From assembly GCA_964020085.1 (NCBI GenBank), contig OZ026607.1, forward strand, positions 1,156,603 to 1,220,602: DNA of 64,000 bases, given 5' to 3'. The translations under genes and the position numbers were made by a program. The DNA comes from Micromussa lordhowensis (lineage: Eukaryota > Cnidaria > Anthozoa > Scleractinia > Lobophylliidae). Shown here in pieces: positions 25,401 through 36,192 of the stretch (its first letter is position 1; every line of letters starts with the position of its first letter). The notes below the pieces were generated by a model. The model was not told where the DNA came from and searched no databases. It saw only the letters and a program-made list of their open reading frames with translations.

Positions 25401-28335
25401 AATAGAGGTTGCACCAGCGAAACCTGTTTTCATTCACTTGCCTTCTTCATACCTGGTACAGAATGGTGTAAGTCAGGATACCCAGTGTAATGAACTGTGT
25501 CTTCATCATTCCTTCCTCTTTCTTCCATATTCTGATAAGCTGTGCCAGTCAATTGTGAATCACGTTCTATCTTTGTCTCTCTCAGCTCTATAACAGTCAT
25601 ATCTTCAGATGCCACTTGCTTCACTGGTTAAGCTCTGGTTGATGAATGCAAACTTAGTACCTTGTTGACACAACCTATATGAAGTGATACATGTATACTT
25701 GTCAGTTAGAGGCTTACAAAAGAGACGATGCAATGTTAAACACCATCCTTGTTATGTACAGAGTTTCTGTTATTACAATACCTTTACTTCCTACTGGTCT
25801 CTAAACATTTCTAGCACTTGGACTTGTTTATGCAGATGTACTGATTCTTTTACGTGTTTCTTCTTCTGGACAAAACACATTGTCAAAAATCCTTGCACAA
25901 CTTGGCAAGTAATCGACGTGCTTTGGAAAGCATTGAGTTTTATATTAACTTGTTAAACAATAAATGTGTTTTGCAAGATTTCTCTCATGTTTCTTCTCTA
26001 CTTTGAAGCTGGTTCTTATCAAGCAGCTTCACGTATCGCGGCACGTTTTTCTTTCATGTTATTGTTAACGCCTGCCACTCCCAAAGTTTCTCAGTTGTCA
26101 TCAGTACGCACACAGAAGAGACGCTGGTCTTCCTACTGGTTTCAATTATCAAGTTTCAAGTTATCAAAGTTTCTCAGTTGTCATCAGTTGGCCAACACAC
26201 AGAAGAGACACTAGAAGAGAACACTATCGTGTTTGCAGTTGAAGGGAGTTTTGTCAATAACCATACATAAATCAACAGCAACTGTCTTCCTAATCATTTT
26301 TCCTAATTCCACACTCGATCTTTCTGTTTGTTGTTAGTCGCTGTTTTTCTTCTTTTTAGAGTTGAGCCCCAAGTTCGAATTTTAAATTCCCCTTACTTCT
26401 TACTGGCGATTTTCTCTATTCTCATCACCTGTTTGCTTGATACTGTATGGATATCGCGAGGAGAAATTGGATCTTAATCACTCTAGACGAGAACAAGGTC
26501 TTTGTTCTTGGCCATCTTTTTCTTGTTAACATTCGTTGTCGGCATCTTTGCAAAGTAGTTTCAGCTTTATGTTTCCTTTCTATGCTTCTTAACTTGACTG
26601 CTGTCACAGGAAGCCCAATTTTTTTTACTGGTGTGTTCCTATGCTGCACAGGACTTACCTTGTTTCTTCAGTTCAAGGTGTGATACTCTTCCTCACTAGA
26701 CGATTACATGACCTCGGAGACTTAATTGCATGTGTTTCTTACTTTACTGGTCCCGATGAAGTTTAGAGCTTTTCTTTAAAGAGGCAGACACTCTGATACC
26801 TCTCCTTGCGAACACCTCCATAATACGGACACCTTAACTACTAGTCGCAGTGAAGCCAGAATTCGTGTAATCTCTTCCTCTATTAATACAGACACCTCTA
26901 TATTAAGGACAGCTAATTCAGTCCCAGGGAACCAGAATTCCTAAATGATATTATCGCTTCCTCTATCATACGGACACCTCTACCATAAGGGCACTCATAT
27001 CTGCCCCTAGCCTCTTTAGAGTCCGTACGATTTAAAGGAGCTGCGTCACGGTTTGCGTATCATGAAAAGTTTAGCCTAAATTTTTCAAGTTCGTCGTTTG
27101 TAATCCGTGTCAATCTTCTCCATCCTTAACCATCCTTGTTCCTTTATGGATTATTATTATCTCTTAAGTGTTCTTCTATCTTAGTAAACTACTATTTTCA
27201 GGTTTCTTCAATTTAAGGATAACTCAGCACGCAACCAAAGTAACTCAGGATGCCGTGACTGAGCTCCTTTAAGAGTTTCGACTGCTCAAGCAAGACTACC
27301 AATACTATCTCTAAAAAATAACAGGTGTACGATCATCAACTCTTCATTTGGTTTCATTTCAGATTTGTTCCATTCACGCATCGAGAACGCCCTTATGATC
27401 CTTTACTTCACACCACTTCCCAATATGGAAGGTGAGTATGATGTCACAGGAATAACACAACAACATGAATCCTTTTTACGCGGTGTTTTGGAGACTGTTT
27501 TCAATTTTGCTCCAGGCTCTACGCTAGAGCTTACAAGGCGCGGTAAGCTGATGTCGAGCGTGTTGGACTCAGATTGAGCAGTCTGGGCTCGAACGCTGAC
27601 CGAGATCTCTAGGCGGGACGTACTCTCGTAGCACCGCTGCCCACCCACGTGAATAGTAACTCTGCGCATCTTTTCCAGGGGGGTAGAAGAAATACTCCTA
27701 GTCGCTTCATGCTACTGAAACCAGGATAAGCTCCAGCTGAATGGACAACTTGGCCTTATGAAGAGTCTTATGAAGACTTTACACGGTTGTTTCGTTATTT
27801 TTTCAGTCTTCCATATGGAACAAAGCATTTCAGAGAAGAAGATCCAGAAAAACATATAACGCCCTCGGTAAGATTTGAAATAATATAAAAAATCATACTG
27901 TCTATATACTAAATTGTATAAGTTGTGTATTTGAACAAGAGTAACTGAAAGTGATATCACAAACTGTTACTTTACTTTACAATATTTAGACAGCGTCTTG
28001 TCAATTGCGACCGTTGTTGGAAAATAGATAGGTCGATAGAAGAATCAATTGGATACAAACCTTCAGACTGATCAAAATCCAGTTTCTCCTTACAGTATCA
28101 ATACATTGTCAAGCAGGCAGGTGATGAGAAGAACGATATTCATCAACCAAAAGATATCGTCTTGATGTGAAACCAGATTCTCAGAACTGATATTGAAAGA
28201 AATGTCAAGAAGAATTAATATTGTGAGACATAGAACAGAGAGAATAACGTATTTCTTCTTCTTTTCTTTGTGCAGAGATTTCAAACAGTGGTCTCTCCGA
28301 TTCCTGTGTTCGAGCAGTTTGGGAAAACGTACTGA
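19465..28335 (+). CDS. SPATA17: SPATA17, IQ-motif calmodulin-binding protein
   Basis: Thirteen exons: 19465-19532, 20202-20291, 20950-21031, 21427-21477, 22166-22184, 22461-22545, 23246-23315, 23962-24246, 24621-24721, 25247-25294, 27363-27431, 27807-27867 and 28276-28335. All phases agree and give 362 residues, against about 361 in human. Three IQ motifs: about residues 36-53 (ALKVQCWFRGTKVRAYL), 60-77 (RTIQRHFRGHKGREIY) and 97-113 (IIQRFWRGFYVRKYIYNYY). A charged coiled coil follows (about 130-158), then the family block ARKTHYLISTHQLPGVYNSPF. Later family marks are GPFRTPDEVWQQRHKPLNPSLKVA, here given as positions 251-274, and the C-terminal FQTVVSPIPVFEQFGK. In vertebrates the protein is testis-enriched and IQ motifs bind calmodulin. 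A sperm or ciliary role in this animal is inference. The start is the only ATG before the first donor that keeps frame. Confidence 0.95.
21520..22081. mobile_element. Inverted-repeat element inside SPATA17 intron 4
   Basis: AGGAAGTCACTCCAAAA near 21521 and its inverse TTTTGGAGTGACCTCCT near 22064 (one mismatch) bracket about 560 bp. A second inner pair is 'cctctaaagtgc' (about 21605) and 'gcactttagagg' (about 22045). There is no coding capacity, so it is probably a MITE. Confidence 0.65.
22166..22184 (+). other. SPATA17: 19-nt micro-exon of SPATA17
   Basis: Flanked by TTTCAG and GTATGT. It encodes the IQRFWRG core of the third IQ motif and is needed to keep both frame and homology between the 51-nt exon before it and the 85-nt exon after it. 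Confidence 0.9.
23077..23091. repeat. Homopolymer C tract in a SPATA17 intron
   Basis: About 15 consecutive C on the plus strand, a G-quadruplex-prone or length-unstable site. No other feature overlaps it. Confidence 0.8.
25295..27362. other. SPATA17 intron 10, repeat-rich
   Basis: Holds a two-copy direct repeat offset by 83 bp (26082-26127 and 26165-26211, sharing AAAGTTTCTCAGTTGTCATC and an 'acacagaagagac' tail). It also holds a run of degenerate 'tacggacacctct' units at about 26780-27010. The ORFs here have no recognisable domain. Confidence 0.6.
27530..27670 (+). mobile_element. Degraded tRNA-derived SINE in SPATA17 intron 11
   Basis: The text GCGCGGTAAGCTGATGTCGA, then GTGTTGGACT and GGGCTCGAACGCTGACC, resembles a tRNA-related head with box-A-like and box-B-like segments. 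The tail GCCCACCCACGTGAATAG resembles the CCACCCAGGTGTATAAATG core seen in the SINE at 56.8-57.0 kb. It cannot be a functional tRNA, as no closed acceptor stem is visible. Confidence 0.5.
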
Positions 28336-28462
28336 AGTCCTTTATACAAATGCACTCAACAAAAAATTTTAAAAGTAGTTAGCATAACGTTTATTACCAC
28401 AGATAACCGAGGGATTGAAGAAAACTGGTTTGCGTTCGGTTATTGTCTCGCAAATTCGCTTC

Positions 28463-28468
28463 AATAAA
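28463..28468 (+). promoter_or_regulatory. Candidate SPATA17 polyadenylation signal
   Basis: A canonical AATAAA lies 128 bases after the TGA, followed by a T-rich stretch (GTATTTTTTCC). Confidence 0.55.
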
Positions 28469-29272
28469 GTATTTTTTCCTTCCCTCGACAAAGGCTTACC
28501 TAAGCTGTATATAGTATTTCCGAACTGTATTTCTGTAACACTTGAAATGAAGAGTTGAGCCCCTTGTAAATACTATTCAAAGAAGTAGCGATCTCTCCTT
28601 GTTAATATTTAGCAAGCAGTTCACGTATCATGTTAAAAAATTATCTTTTAGCAATATCATTGGTGACGAAATAAAAACACGACAAGTTACATTTGACTTT
28701 CTATTCCTGGCGTGTGAATATTAGCACGTTTTTCGTCTTAAATAGCTTAAGTAATAAATAACAAGATGTATAATTTTGTAAATTCAGAATAATCGCGAAT
28801 AAACTCTTTGATTTCGAATGACGGTTTAATTTACAGAACCCGAAATTCATTTATCTTGCCGAGAGTTTTTCACTGTGTTGAATCTCATTGAAAGCCGAAA
28901 TTTGGACAAAAAAAAACAGCAATTAACTTCACATAATAACGTCAGATGCTAGAAACGTATATTGAATTAACTTATTTCATTTCATCTGACGTCATTTGCA
29001 ATATGTAGACAGCTGAACAGAGCAAAAATAAATCTTAGGATTAGTAAAGATACTAGTTCCCAGTAACCCGCCAAAACTGAAAGAATGAAAAAAAAGTTTG
29101 ATTATAGGTACATCACGAATGAATACCTTATTTTGCTTTAGTATATTCTCGGTTTTCACGTGACGTCACAGTACTTTCCAAATTTGGATGTCCGCCATAT
29201 TTGTGCCCCTCGGAGTGTGAAATAATATGGTAATGGTAAGCCTTATCTGTGTACTTCTCGCGGTTTTTAAGC
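28469..29272. other. Intergenic, no gene seen
   Basis: AT-rich. A short inverted pair (aacgtcagatg / catctgacgtcatt) lies at about 28938-28996. Confidence 0.5.
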
Positions 29273-29277
29273 TTTTT

Positions 29278-29301
29278 TGAATAGTACTTTTCGCGCGCGC
29301 T

Positions 29302-29338
<37 letters not shown>

Positions 29339-29481
29339 CACCTCCGAGCAGCCGAAGAAAAACAAAGTGGCTTTTGTCGCTATGTTTTAACTAATGAAGT
29401 TACTCTTTGGGCTGCTAGTTATTCAGCTTGTGTGGTATATACTAAAACAATTATTCACCTCCACTTCGGTGAATAATTGTT
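29278..29481. repeat. Cluster of foldback repeats
   Basis: GAATAGTACTT (about 29279) pairs with AAGTACTATTC (about 29331), and GCTCGGAGGTG with CACCTCCGAGC. Further on, 29446-29481 is a near-perfect hairpin, AACAATTATTCACC / GGTGAATAATTGTT. These read as pieces of one interspersed foldback family with 'attattcacctcc' ends. Confidence 0.7.
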
Positions 29482-29731
29482 AAATATTTCATAGCGTTAT
29501 CAAATATAAATGTGGTCACATTACATGTACCGGGTACTGTAACATTATAAACTGTGTGTTTGCTTTCGCATTCAGAATTTCAATGGCTCACTTCACTTTT
29601 TCTTCCCACGTCACTATTCTTAGATTTTCGTGTTAAGCTCGTATTTTCTAATTTCTCTTCGCGTTCGCCTGTGCCGGCTTCCTTCGCTGGATTTTCGGCT
29701 TTGAAATCTTTACGTTTTTGGTTTGGTCAGA

Positions 29732-29781
29732 ATGCAGGGTACAAACGAGAGCGAAATAAAACCAGTTCTGTTGAGGCAAAG
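29732..29781 (+). promoter_or_regulatory. Candidate 5' exon with upstream ORF of the small membrane-protein gene
   Basis: An ATG at 29732 opens 16 codons up to a donor (CAAAG|GTGCGT). Joined to the acceptor TTTTCCAG at 30323, the frame runs four more codons and stops at a TGA that overlaps the ATG of the downstream ORF (TGATG at 30335-30339). It is either a leader exon with a uORF or a coincidental ORF. Confidence 0.35.
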
Positions 29782-30335
29782 GTGCGTATAAAACGCGGGC
29801 TGCTAAACTTGATATTTCCTTACTCTTTATTTACAAGATTAAGCTTACAGTAAACTTTTCCCTATCATTGTTTCTGGTGATTTTCCCCAGAAGTTTTTGA
29901 TTGGTTGAACGGAAAGTTATAGATGGATGGGTTGTAAACTCTGTGATGACGTCTTCACAAAATAAACACAAAAGTCTCAAGGAAATCTCATCATCTTGTT
30001 TTTTTAATTCATACGCTTTTCAAGAAAACGAGCCAGTGACAATATAATACGTCAAAAATCATTGTATCCACCGTAAAGGTAGTTTCCGCTGCTCTGTGAA
30101 AAGACCCTTTATACATAAAGAAGTGTTTTCAGTCGAAAGATGCAAATTTAGCTCGATCCTCACTTAGCTTAAGATTTTGCTTTACATTTTGAATCAAGCC
30201 CTCCGATCTTTTCTTTAAAACTCCGCTGAAAGCCACCTGCCTTCGCTGGCTGAAGGACTTTGATGTGATGGTCTTCCGAAAGTTCAAAGCACTGCGTTTT
30301 CGTCAAAATTGAAAATTTTCCAGGAAACCGGCGTG

Positions 30336-30626
30336 ATGTTTTTCCACAAGGCGCCGTTGGCTTTCATCATATTCTTCCTCGTTGCCGCAGTGTTGTTTTT
30401 CTGCTTCCTAGCATATTTCTATCTGTGGATGTGTTGTCGGAAGCGATACCGCCTAAAAGAACAGAAAAAACAGGCTACGACGGAAAGGAAAGCGAACGAA
30501 GAGCGCTTTCACGACCTAGCGAAGCCTGAAGAAAACGACGCGGAGTCGGCGGCCAAGGGAAACAAATTCTATCCAATTGTGTTCCACAACAAGAAACAGG
30601 AGACTGCCGAACTGAGGCTTCTGTAA
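30336..30626 (+). CDS. Small single-pass membrane protein, uncharacterised
   Basis: I do not recognise the family. The frame from ATG 30336 encodes 96 residues. A short N-terminus (MFFHKAPLA) is followed by one strong hydrophobic segment at about residues 8-31 (phenylalanine-rich, ending YLWMCC), then basic RKRYRLKEQKK, a charged acidic/basic cytosolic-type tail and a C-terminal FYPIVFHNKKQ block. By the positive-inside rule the tail is cytosolic. A consensus acceptor (TTTTCCAG) at 30323 suggests an upstream exon, and an in-frame non-ATG extension exists to 30309. Codon composition is GC-richer than the flanks, supporting coding. The neighbours give no functional hint. Confidence 0.55.
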   Translation: MFFHKAPLAFIIFFLVAAVLFFCFLAYFYLWMCCRKRYRLKEQKKQATTERKANEERFHDLAKPEENDAESAAKGNKFYPIVFHNKKQETAELRLL

Positions 30627-30917
30627 AACGAGAGCAACAATTTATTGGTTACATCAGAACTAAACTACTTACTTGAACGGTTAGGTAACCAGCAAACTAT
30701 ACGTAGAGGAAATTACCGAGGCAAAATCGGCAGACTGGAGTATAGACGCTTTGGATTTCATTCAGTACGCGTTTTTTAATGTTAAAAGAAACGAACGAAT
30801 TTTAAATACACTAAGCTAGATGTTCTTGTATTATTTACGTTTAGTAAATTGTGTTTTCCGTTATTTATCGATCGACTACCACTTTGTTCTGTTGCCATTT
30901 CGATTAAAAGAAGCCGT

Positions 30918-33900
30918 ATGGCGACAGTGAGATCTCTAAAGAGTGTATTGGATAACATTGCCTCAACTCGAAATTTAGCTGGAAATCAAGAACTGACACA
31001 GTACGGGTTGTTTGTCGAAGAGGAGGTAATTCAATCAAAACGAAAGATATGACTTCAGTTGCGTTTCATGAATGCTAAAATCTTAATTTCTGTTTTTCAA
31101 AAATCGGCCTTCAATACAAATTACTCGAGTGGACTTTTTTCATGCTTCAAGTCAACTTAGCGAAGTAGATTCCAGTTATCTGGTGACAGAAGATATTTGC
31201 AAATGAAATTTCATTTCATGTTTATTTGGAACACGGCAGACGATTGAAAGCGAGTATTGATTTATCCGTCTTCCACTGAATTACGAGCAATTATCAAAAT
31301 TGATTTGCTTTTCATAAAACATCAAATTGTTCAAATTCATGCAAAGCAGAAATTACGGTTCTTTTAAGATGTATAAATTACTATAGAGGCAGTCCCATGC
31401 TGTTTTATCTCACTCAAAATGGCTTTCGTGCTCTTTTCCTAAATAATTCACATTTCTGATGATGTCCATAGGCGGCTAAGGATTAGACTCGACACTCGAC
31501 AGCTGCAGGCTTGGATGTTACGCAACGAATTTCAAATGAGAAATTTACTTTAGTGCAAAATGTGCTAACACGACGCTGTTAATATAGAAATAAATTCACT
31601 TATCTCAAGAGGTCTCAACCTAAGGTTGTCTTTGTGTGTTATATACTATGAATATCAGGAACATTGCATGCAATTTGGGCGTAAATATATCAAACACAAC
31701 CCGGAAACAACGAACCCATTTAAAAAATGGACACAATTTAATTTGCGCCCAATTTGCAGCAATATAAGAGACAAAAACCATTCTGTATTAGGCTAGTGAG
31801 GTTTATTTCTACATTAATAGATTTATTTAAGCATGCTTAGGACCAAACTGAATTTTCAATACAAAGTCTATGAGCAGTTCCAGTTGTGTAACATAGAGCC
31901 GCCAATGAATCAACAGTTGCACGCTGAGCTTGGGTTACCTGTGGCTGGGAATATAAAAAGCATTTACGAATAGCGCACAAAGTTGGTCGGTAAAATTTTG
32001 CAGATAAGATGTTCGCGATGTTCAGTTTCAATTAATGTTTGCATTTAGATATGTATTTCTCTTGTTCCTTATTTTTTCCAAAACTTGGGGTGAGAAAGTG
32101 CGATTTTACTTATCCGATAAAGGGAAAAAAGAGTAACTGATCAAAAGAAAGTCGAAAATTGTCAATACTCTCCATTTCCTCGCTTGTGATACTTTTCCAA
32201 GATATAATTATTCTCCCAAACGTTCCAGGGCAAGATTTATTAAGAGAAGCATAACAACATAAACAAAAACACCTCCAAGCCAGTAACAGAGTTTGTACGT
32301 TGTTATACTCTTGTTCCTAGGCCATCGTAGCTATAACACAAACAGCGGTGATAAACACTGTATTCCAACGCATTTTTCTTACAGAACCTGACGTTGCGTA
32401 TGCTTGTCTACATACATTTTCAAAAGTGACCGTTACAATTTTTTTGAAAACTATATATCGCAATCTAATCTAATATTTACGATATATAGTTTTCAAAAAT
32501 TGTAACAGTCACTTTTAAAAATATATGTAGCCTAGCATACGAAACGTCAAGTTCTGTAAAGAATGCCTTGGAGTGCAATGTTTATCACCGCTGTTTGTGT
32601 TATATTTTTCCGTTGTTGTTGTCTAGCGGTCGAGAACAGTAGGGAGAGAAATTAGAACAAAGAAGTCGACAAAGCCGTGAAAAGATGAACTCCCAGCTCA
32701 TCTTTGTAGTTCTCTCATAAAGCTACCTAAGGTCATAAAAACAAGGAAGTCAACAAAACATAGGCTGATCCAGTGGGTGGTCTTGTTGTGAAAGCGCTGT
32801 TATTACACAGGCAATGATATGTTTCGGTGAAGATTGGTGTATTGCCCAGCCGTGACGTTCCACAGCTGTGGGGAAGTTCTTTTACGAAGCCACAGGGGCA
32901 TCTCACCTCAAACTAGAGAATGGATAAAATTAAAAGGTAATCTTATCTGTTATTGAGTGACATTCTTCGTTTTCATGACGGCCATTTAACATTTTTGAAT
33001 ACGCGGTCGTTTGGTGCGAGGTCTGGGACCGAGAATACATGGACTGGGACCGCGCAGAAAATTCGGAAATTCTTGGAACATTGGACCGCGCCGAGAATAA
33101 TAAACTTGAATAGCTATTTAAGCCGAGTCTTCTCTCACCAGGTTCTTCCTCAAACGGTGATATAAGAGCCCCTGTGCCCGACTAGCTTGCGAACAGGTAC
33201 CCGGTTCTTGGAGAAGCACAGCAACCTTCGCGTCGAATTTTCTGTGCTCCTCAAAGAGTCGGCAGCCTGTTCGCAGGCCAGTGCCCGACCGGCCACCCTC
33301 CAAGTGCTCACTGCCAAACGTACGAGTCACAGAATCGGTTTTACAGCTAAGCTCAAAAAACAAACTCTCCTTACAGACTAACAAACATTCTCTCTGTTTC
33401 GGTGGTGGATCATCAAATTGTTGACGATTTCAGTAAATTCCCGCCATATTAGGTCATGATCAATACTCCATTAACTATGATGTAATGCGTTATCAGATCT
33501 CTCTTGAAAGGTAAAAGGGATGTACGGAGGAGAGAGGGGAGGGAATAATTGCAGGGTAACACTGCATAGGGAGATGGTAAGCAGATTTTGTTACTACATG
33601 AACTCCAGACACAACCGAGACAACTATTTTCGATTTCCTTTCTTTTATTTACATATTTTGGATTAACATAAACTACAACTTGATTATTTTATTTACTGCT
33701 GCGTTTCAGCTTAAAGGATCACCCGTTCTACAGTTTTACAACATGAAGAATAATTTTATCTCGTTTAAATTGTAACTTCGTGGTAATATTTTGTTCTGAT
33801 ATAAAATACGAATGATTTACTGATTTAACGTCTTCAAGTTTCACTGATACGTATGCGGAAACGACATCTAACGGTTGTAAAAGATATTATTTGATGTGAT

Positions 33901-36047
33901 TACCAAAATAGACTTCAAAAATAATTCTTCAACTAAGAATTGAGAATGAAAGCGGCTGAAGATGATTTACGATCGAAAATTGAAAAGTAATTAGCTTACA
34001 TCTTTAAGTGGAAATATGCTTGCTTGATATGACAACCGCTCGCCAATAAAACGCACTACGACTACAAGTAAACAAATTCTATCGACCGCTAAATCCAAGT
34101 GTCTCCGAAAATGATCGAGATCTTTCGAAGTTATGAGCCAATCAGGTTGCGTGACGAATGAATTCAACTAACTGTTTGAAATCCTTCTCTTTTTTTAATC
34201 TGTGCTTTTACCAACAAAACATTGTCAATTTAAAGAAGTGATAAAACAACTGTACTTAGAAAGGACGTCAAACTAGCCAGACCAATACCAAGGGACACCT
34301 CCAATAATGGAATATGTTAGCATGATACTGATTTGTGATCCTGGTCATATCTGTAATATGAATGATGTCCCTACACGGAAAATGCCCCTATATAGATACC
34401 CAATATAGATGCCCCTATAAAGACGCCCTCATATGAAAGATGTTCATTATATGTGTGTGTGCGAAAAGAAGAGGCCCCATGTGAAAGTTCCCCCTTTTAT
34501 AATGTCCCATAAGGAAGAAAGGAAGATGTCCCTATTAAAAGATATCCCATATGGAAGATGCTCCTACACGTATATAGAAATGTCCCACTTGGACGATAGT
34601 CCTATATAAATGACCCTAGATGTCTATATATGTATAATATCCCTGTGTGGAAGATCTCCCCATATGGAATGTGTGGTTCCACAAAGTATTCACACCTTCA
34701 CCAAGGGTGGTTCTTTGGTTTGTACCCCTCTCCTCCGTGGAATCTCCAGTTTCAACATTTAACTATTGAGAAACCCCCACTCCCTTAGAATTTCCAATGA
34801 CCATCCTTTACGTGGGTATGGATATTTTCTAGACCCACACAATATGTTCCTATGTAAAGGTGTTCCTCCACACTGGGTTTCTTAAGTTGCATTGTCTTTT
34901 TACTGAGTACAGTTGTTTTCAGCACTTCTCCAGTAAAAGCAAATTCAAAAATGATTTTGGGATCCATGACAAGGTTTTCACCATGATACAGTTGTCTGAA
35001 TATAATTTTATGGACTACAATCTCGTAAAATTGGCACAGATATTGGAAGGATAAAAGCTACAGTACTTCAAACGAATACCATAACTAATCAATTTAAATT
35101 AGATTGTCCACCATTAAATATGTCCACAGGATACCACGAAATATATACAGTTCAAAAGCCTACAAAGGAATATTTTTCCATTTATCATTGGTGATCCTAA
35201 TATTACAAAATTGATATTTTTATTCTAAAAAAGAGATATTGTTTTGCGTATTTCAACAGCCTCTTTGCATTTTTTAAAAAAATTAACCCCTTGCTATGTG
35301 CTGTTCACCTTTTCTCCCCAGCTGGACAATTTCTTGTTCAGTCTAACATCAATTCTACAACTAAACATCTGACTAATGTAAAATCTCTTTTAAAAACCAA
35401 CTTTACCTTAAACACAATACTTACTACTCTCCAATCCATTACTATAGCATTTAACTTTTCTGAATTATATTGCCTGTATTGAAATGAATTTCCCTGCTGC
35501 AAGTGACACTTGAAGTATTTTTGGTATGCACTTTGTTTTTAGCCAAAATATATTGATCAAATACAAAATCCCTCCTTGCCAGTTTCGTGAAGTAACTTTT
35601 CCCTCTCTCTGGTTCAAGAAGTTGTCTTTCTGTGATAAAATCTAGGTCATTATATTAAAGTAACTGGCCTTTACATGTGACCCATTCACTCTCAGAGTCA
35701 AGCTTGCAATATATATACCTTAGATTTAGTTCTAACTTTTAAGTCTGAGGATGAAACCCTAGTGTGTGACCATTCAAGTGAAAGCTACTGAGCAGTACTT
35801 TCATGTGGTACTGTTTGTTTCAAGGTTGTTTGAGACTTTAGAACTCTTGGAAGTGAAAGGGTAACTTCTGAGCTTGTCTTTCTTTCGGCACCTACACCCA
35901 CTAACCTCTACCATTTACTGTCTCTTTTAATAAGTCATACTTACTGTAATTTTAGCAAATGAAATATTTTGAATTTTGCAGCTCTATGATCAGTTGATCA
36001 CTGGAATTGGAGAAATCTGTCAATACAATCATGTGACTGTTGTGTAA
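30918..36047 (+). CDS. Candidate very small two-exon gene (57 aa), uncharacterised
   Basis: Exon 30918-31025 (ATG GCG ACA..., 36 codons, ending FVEEE|GTAATT, phase 0) could join 35982-36047 (acceptor GAATTTTGCAG, 21 codons and TAA, phase 0). The resulting protein would be helical and acidic around TQYGLFVEEELYDQLI. Phases match and both splice sites are reasonable, but the intron is almost 5 kb, I recognise no family, and other exons could be missing. It would end 145 bp from the FOXN stop codon, tail to tail. Treat as a hypothesis. Confidence 0.28.
31053..32331. other. No further gene seen
   Basis: AT-rich DNA with short random ORFs. Confidence 0.45.
32332..32604. repeat. Large near-perfect palindrome (about 127-bp arms, 19-nt loop)
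   Basis: The left arm 32332-32460 runs from TATAACACAAACAGCGGTGA to AAAACTATATATCG. The right arm 32480-32604 is its reverse complement with a low level of mismatch, for example 'cattgcactccaagg' against 'cactgtattccaacg'. The loop is 32461-32479. A transcript of either strand would form a long hairpin. It is probably a foldback transposable element. A hairpin small-RNA precursor is the alternative. Confidence 0.85.
32605..34350. other. No gene seen
   Basis: Overlapping ORFs on both strands at about 33118-33384 show no domain and mutually exclude each other. A GC-richer tract of about 250 bp there may be a repeat fragment. Confidence 0.4.
34360..34680. repeat. Degenerate short-unit tandem repeat
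   Basis: Variants of 'gatgtccctatatggaa' (roughly 16-19 bp) recur about fifteen times with heavy decay, for example 'gatgcccctataaa', 'gatatcccatatggaa' and 'gatctccccatatggaa'. Confidence 0.6.
35745..35825. repeat. Single dispersed monomer of the 56-kb minisatellite
   Basis: GATGAAACCCTAGTGTGTGA, then CCATTCAAGTGAAAGCTACTGAGCAGTACTTTCATGTGGTACTGTTT (positions 35770-35817), is the reverse complement of the unit repeated at 56.15-56.78 kb. A third, shorter relative sits at about 40617-40665. Confidence 0.7.
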
Positions 36048-36192
36048 CAATATTCATCTCAAACAAACAACATAACTAACCCGGGTACATTGGACCGCCT
36101 GAAAAACAGAGGGAAACAAAGCGAGCTCAGCACAACGGTGCTTTGGCGGCAGCATTCCTTCATTGTCGCAAAGGCTTTGCATCCAACCAGTG

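Noticed and set aside
25966..26214. Plus ORF in SPATA17 intron 10
   Set aside because: Explained by an 83-bp-offset direct repeat. No splice continuity with SPATA17.
33118..33384. Overlapping ORFs on both strands in a GC-richer patch
   Set aside because: Mutually exclusive frames, no domains and no consistent splice sites.
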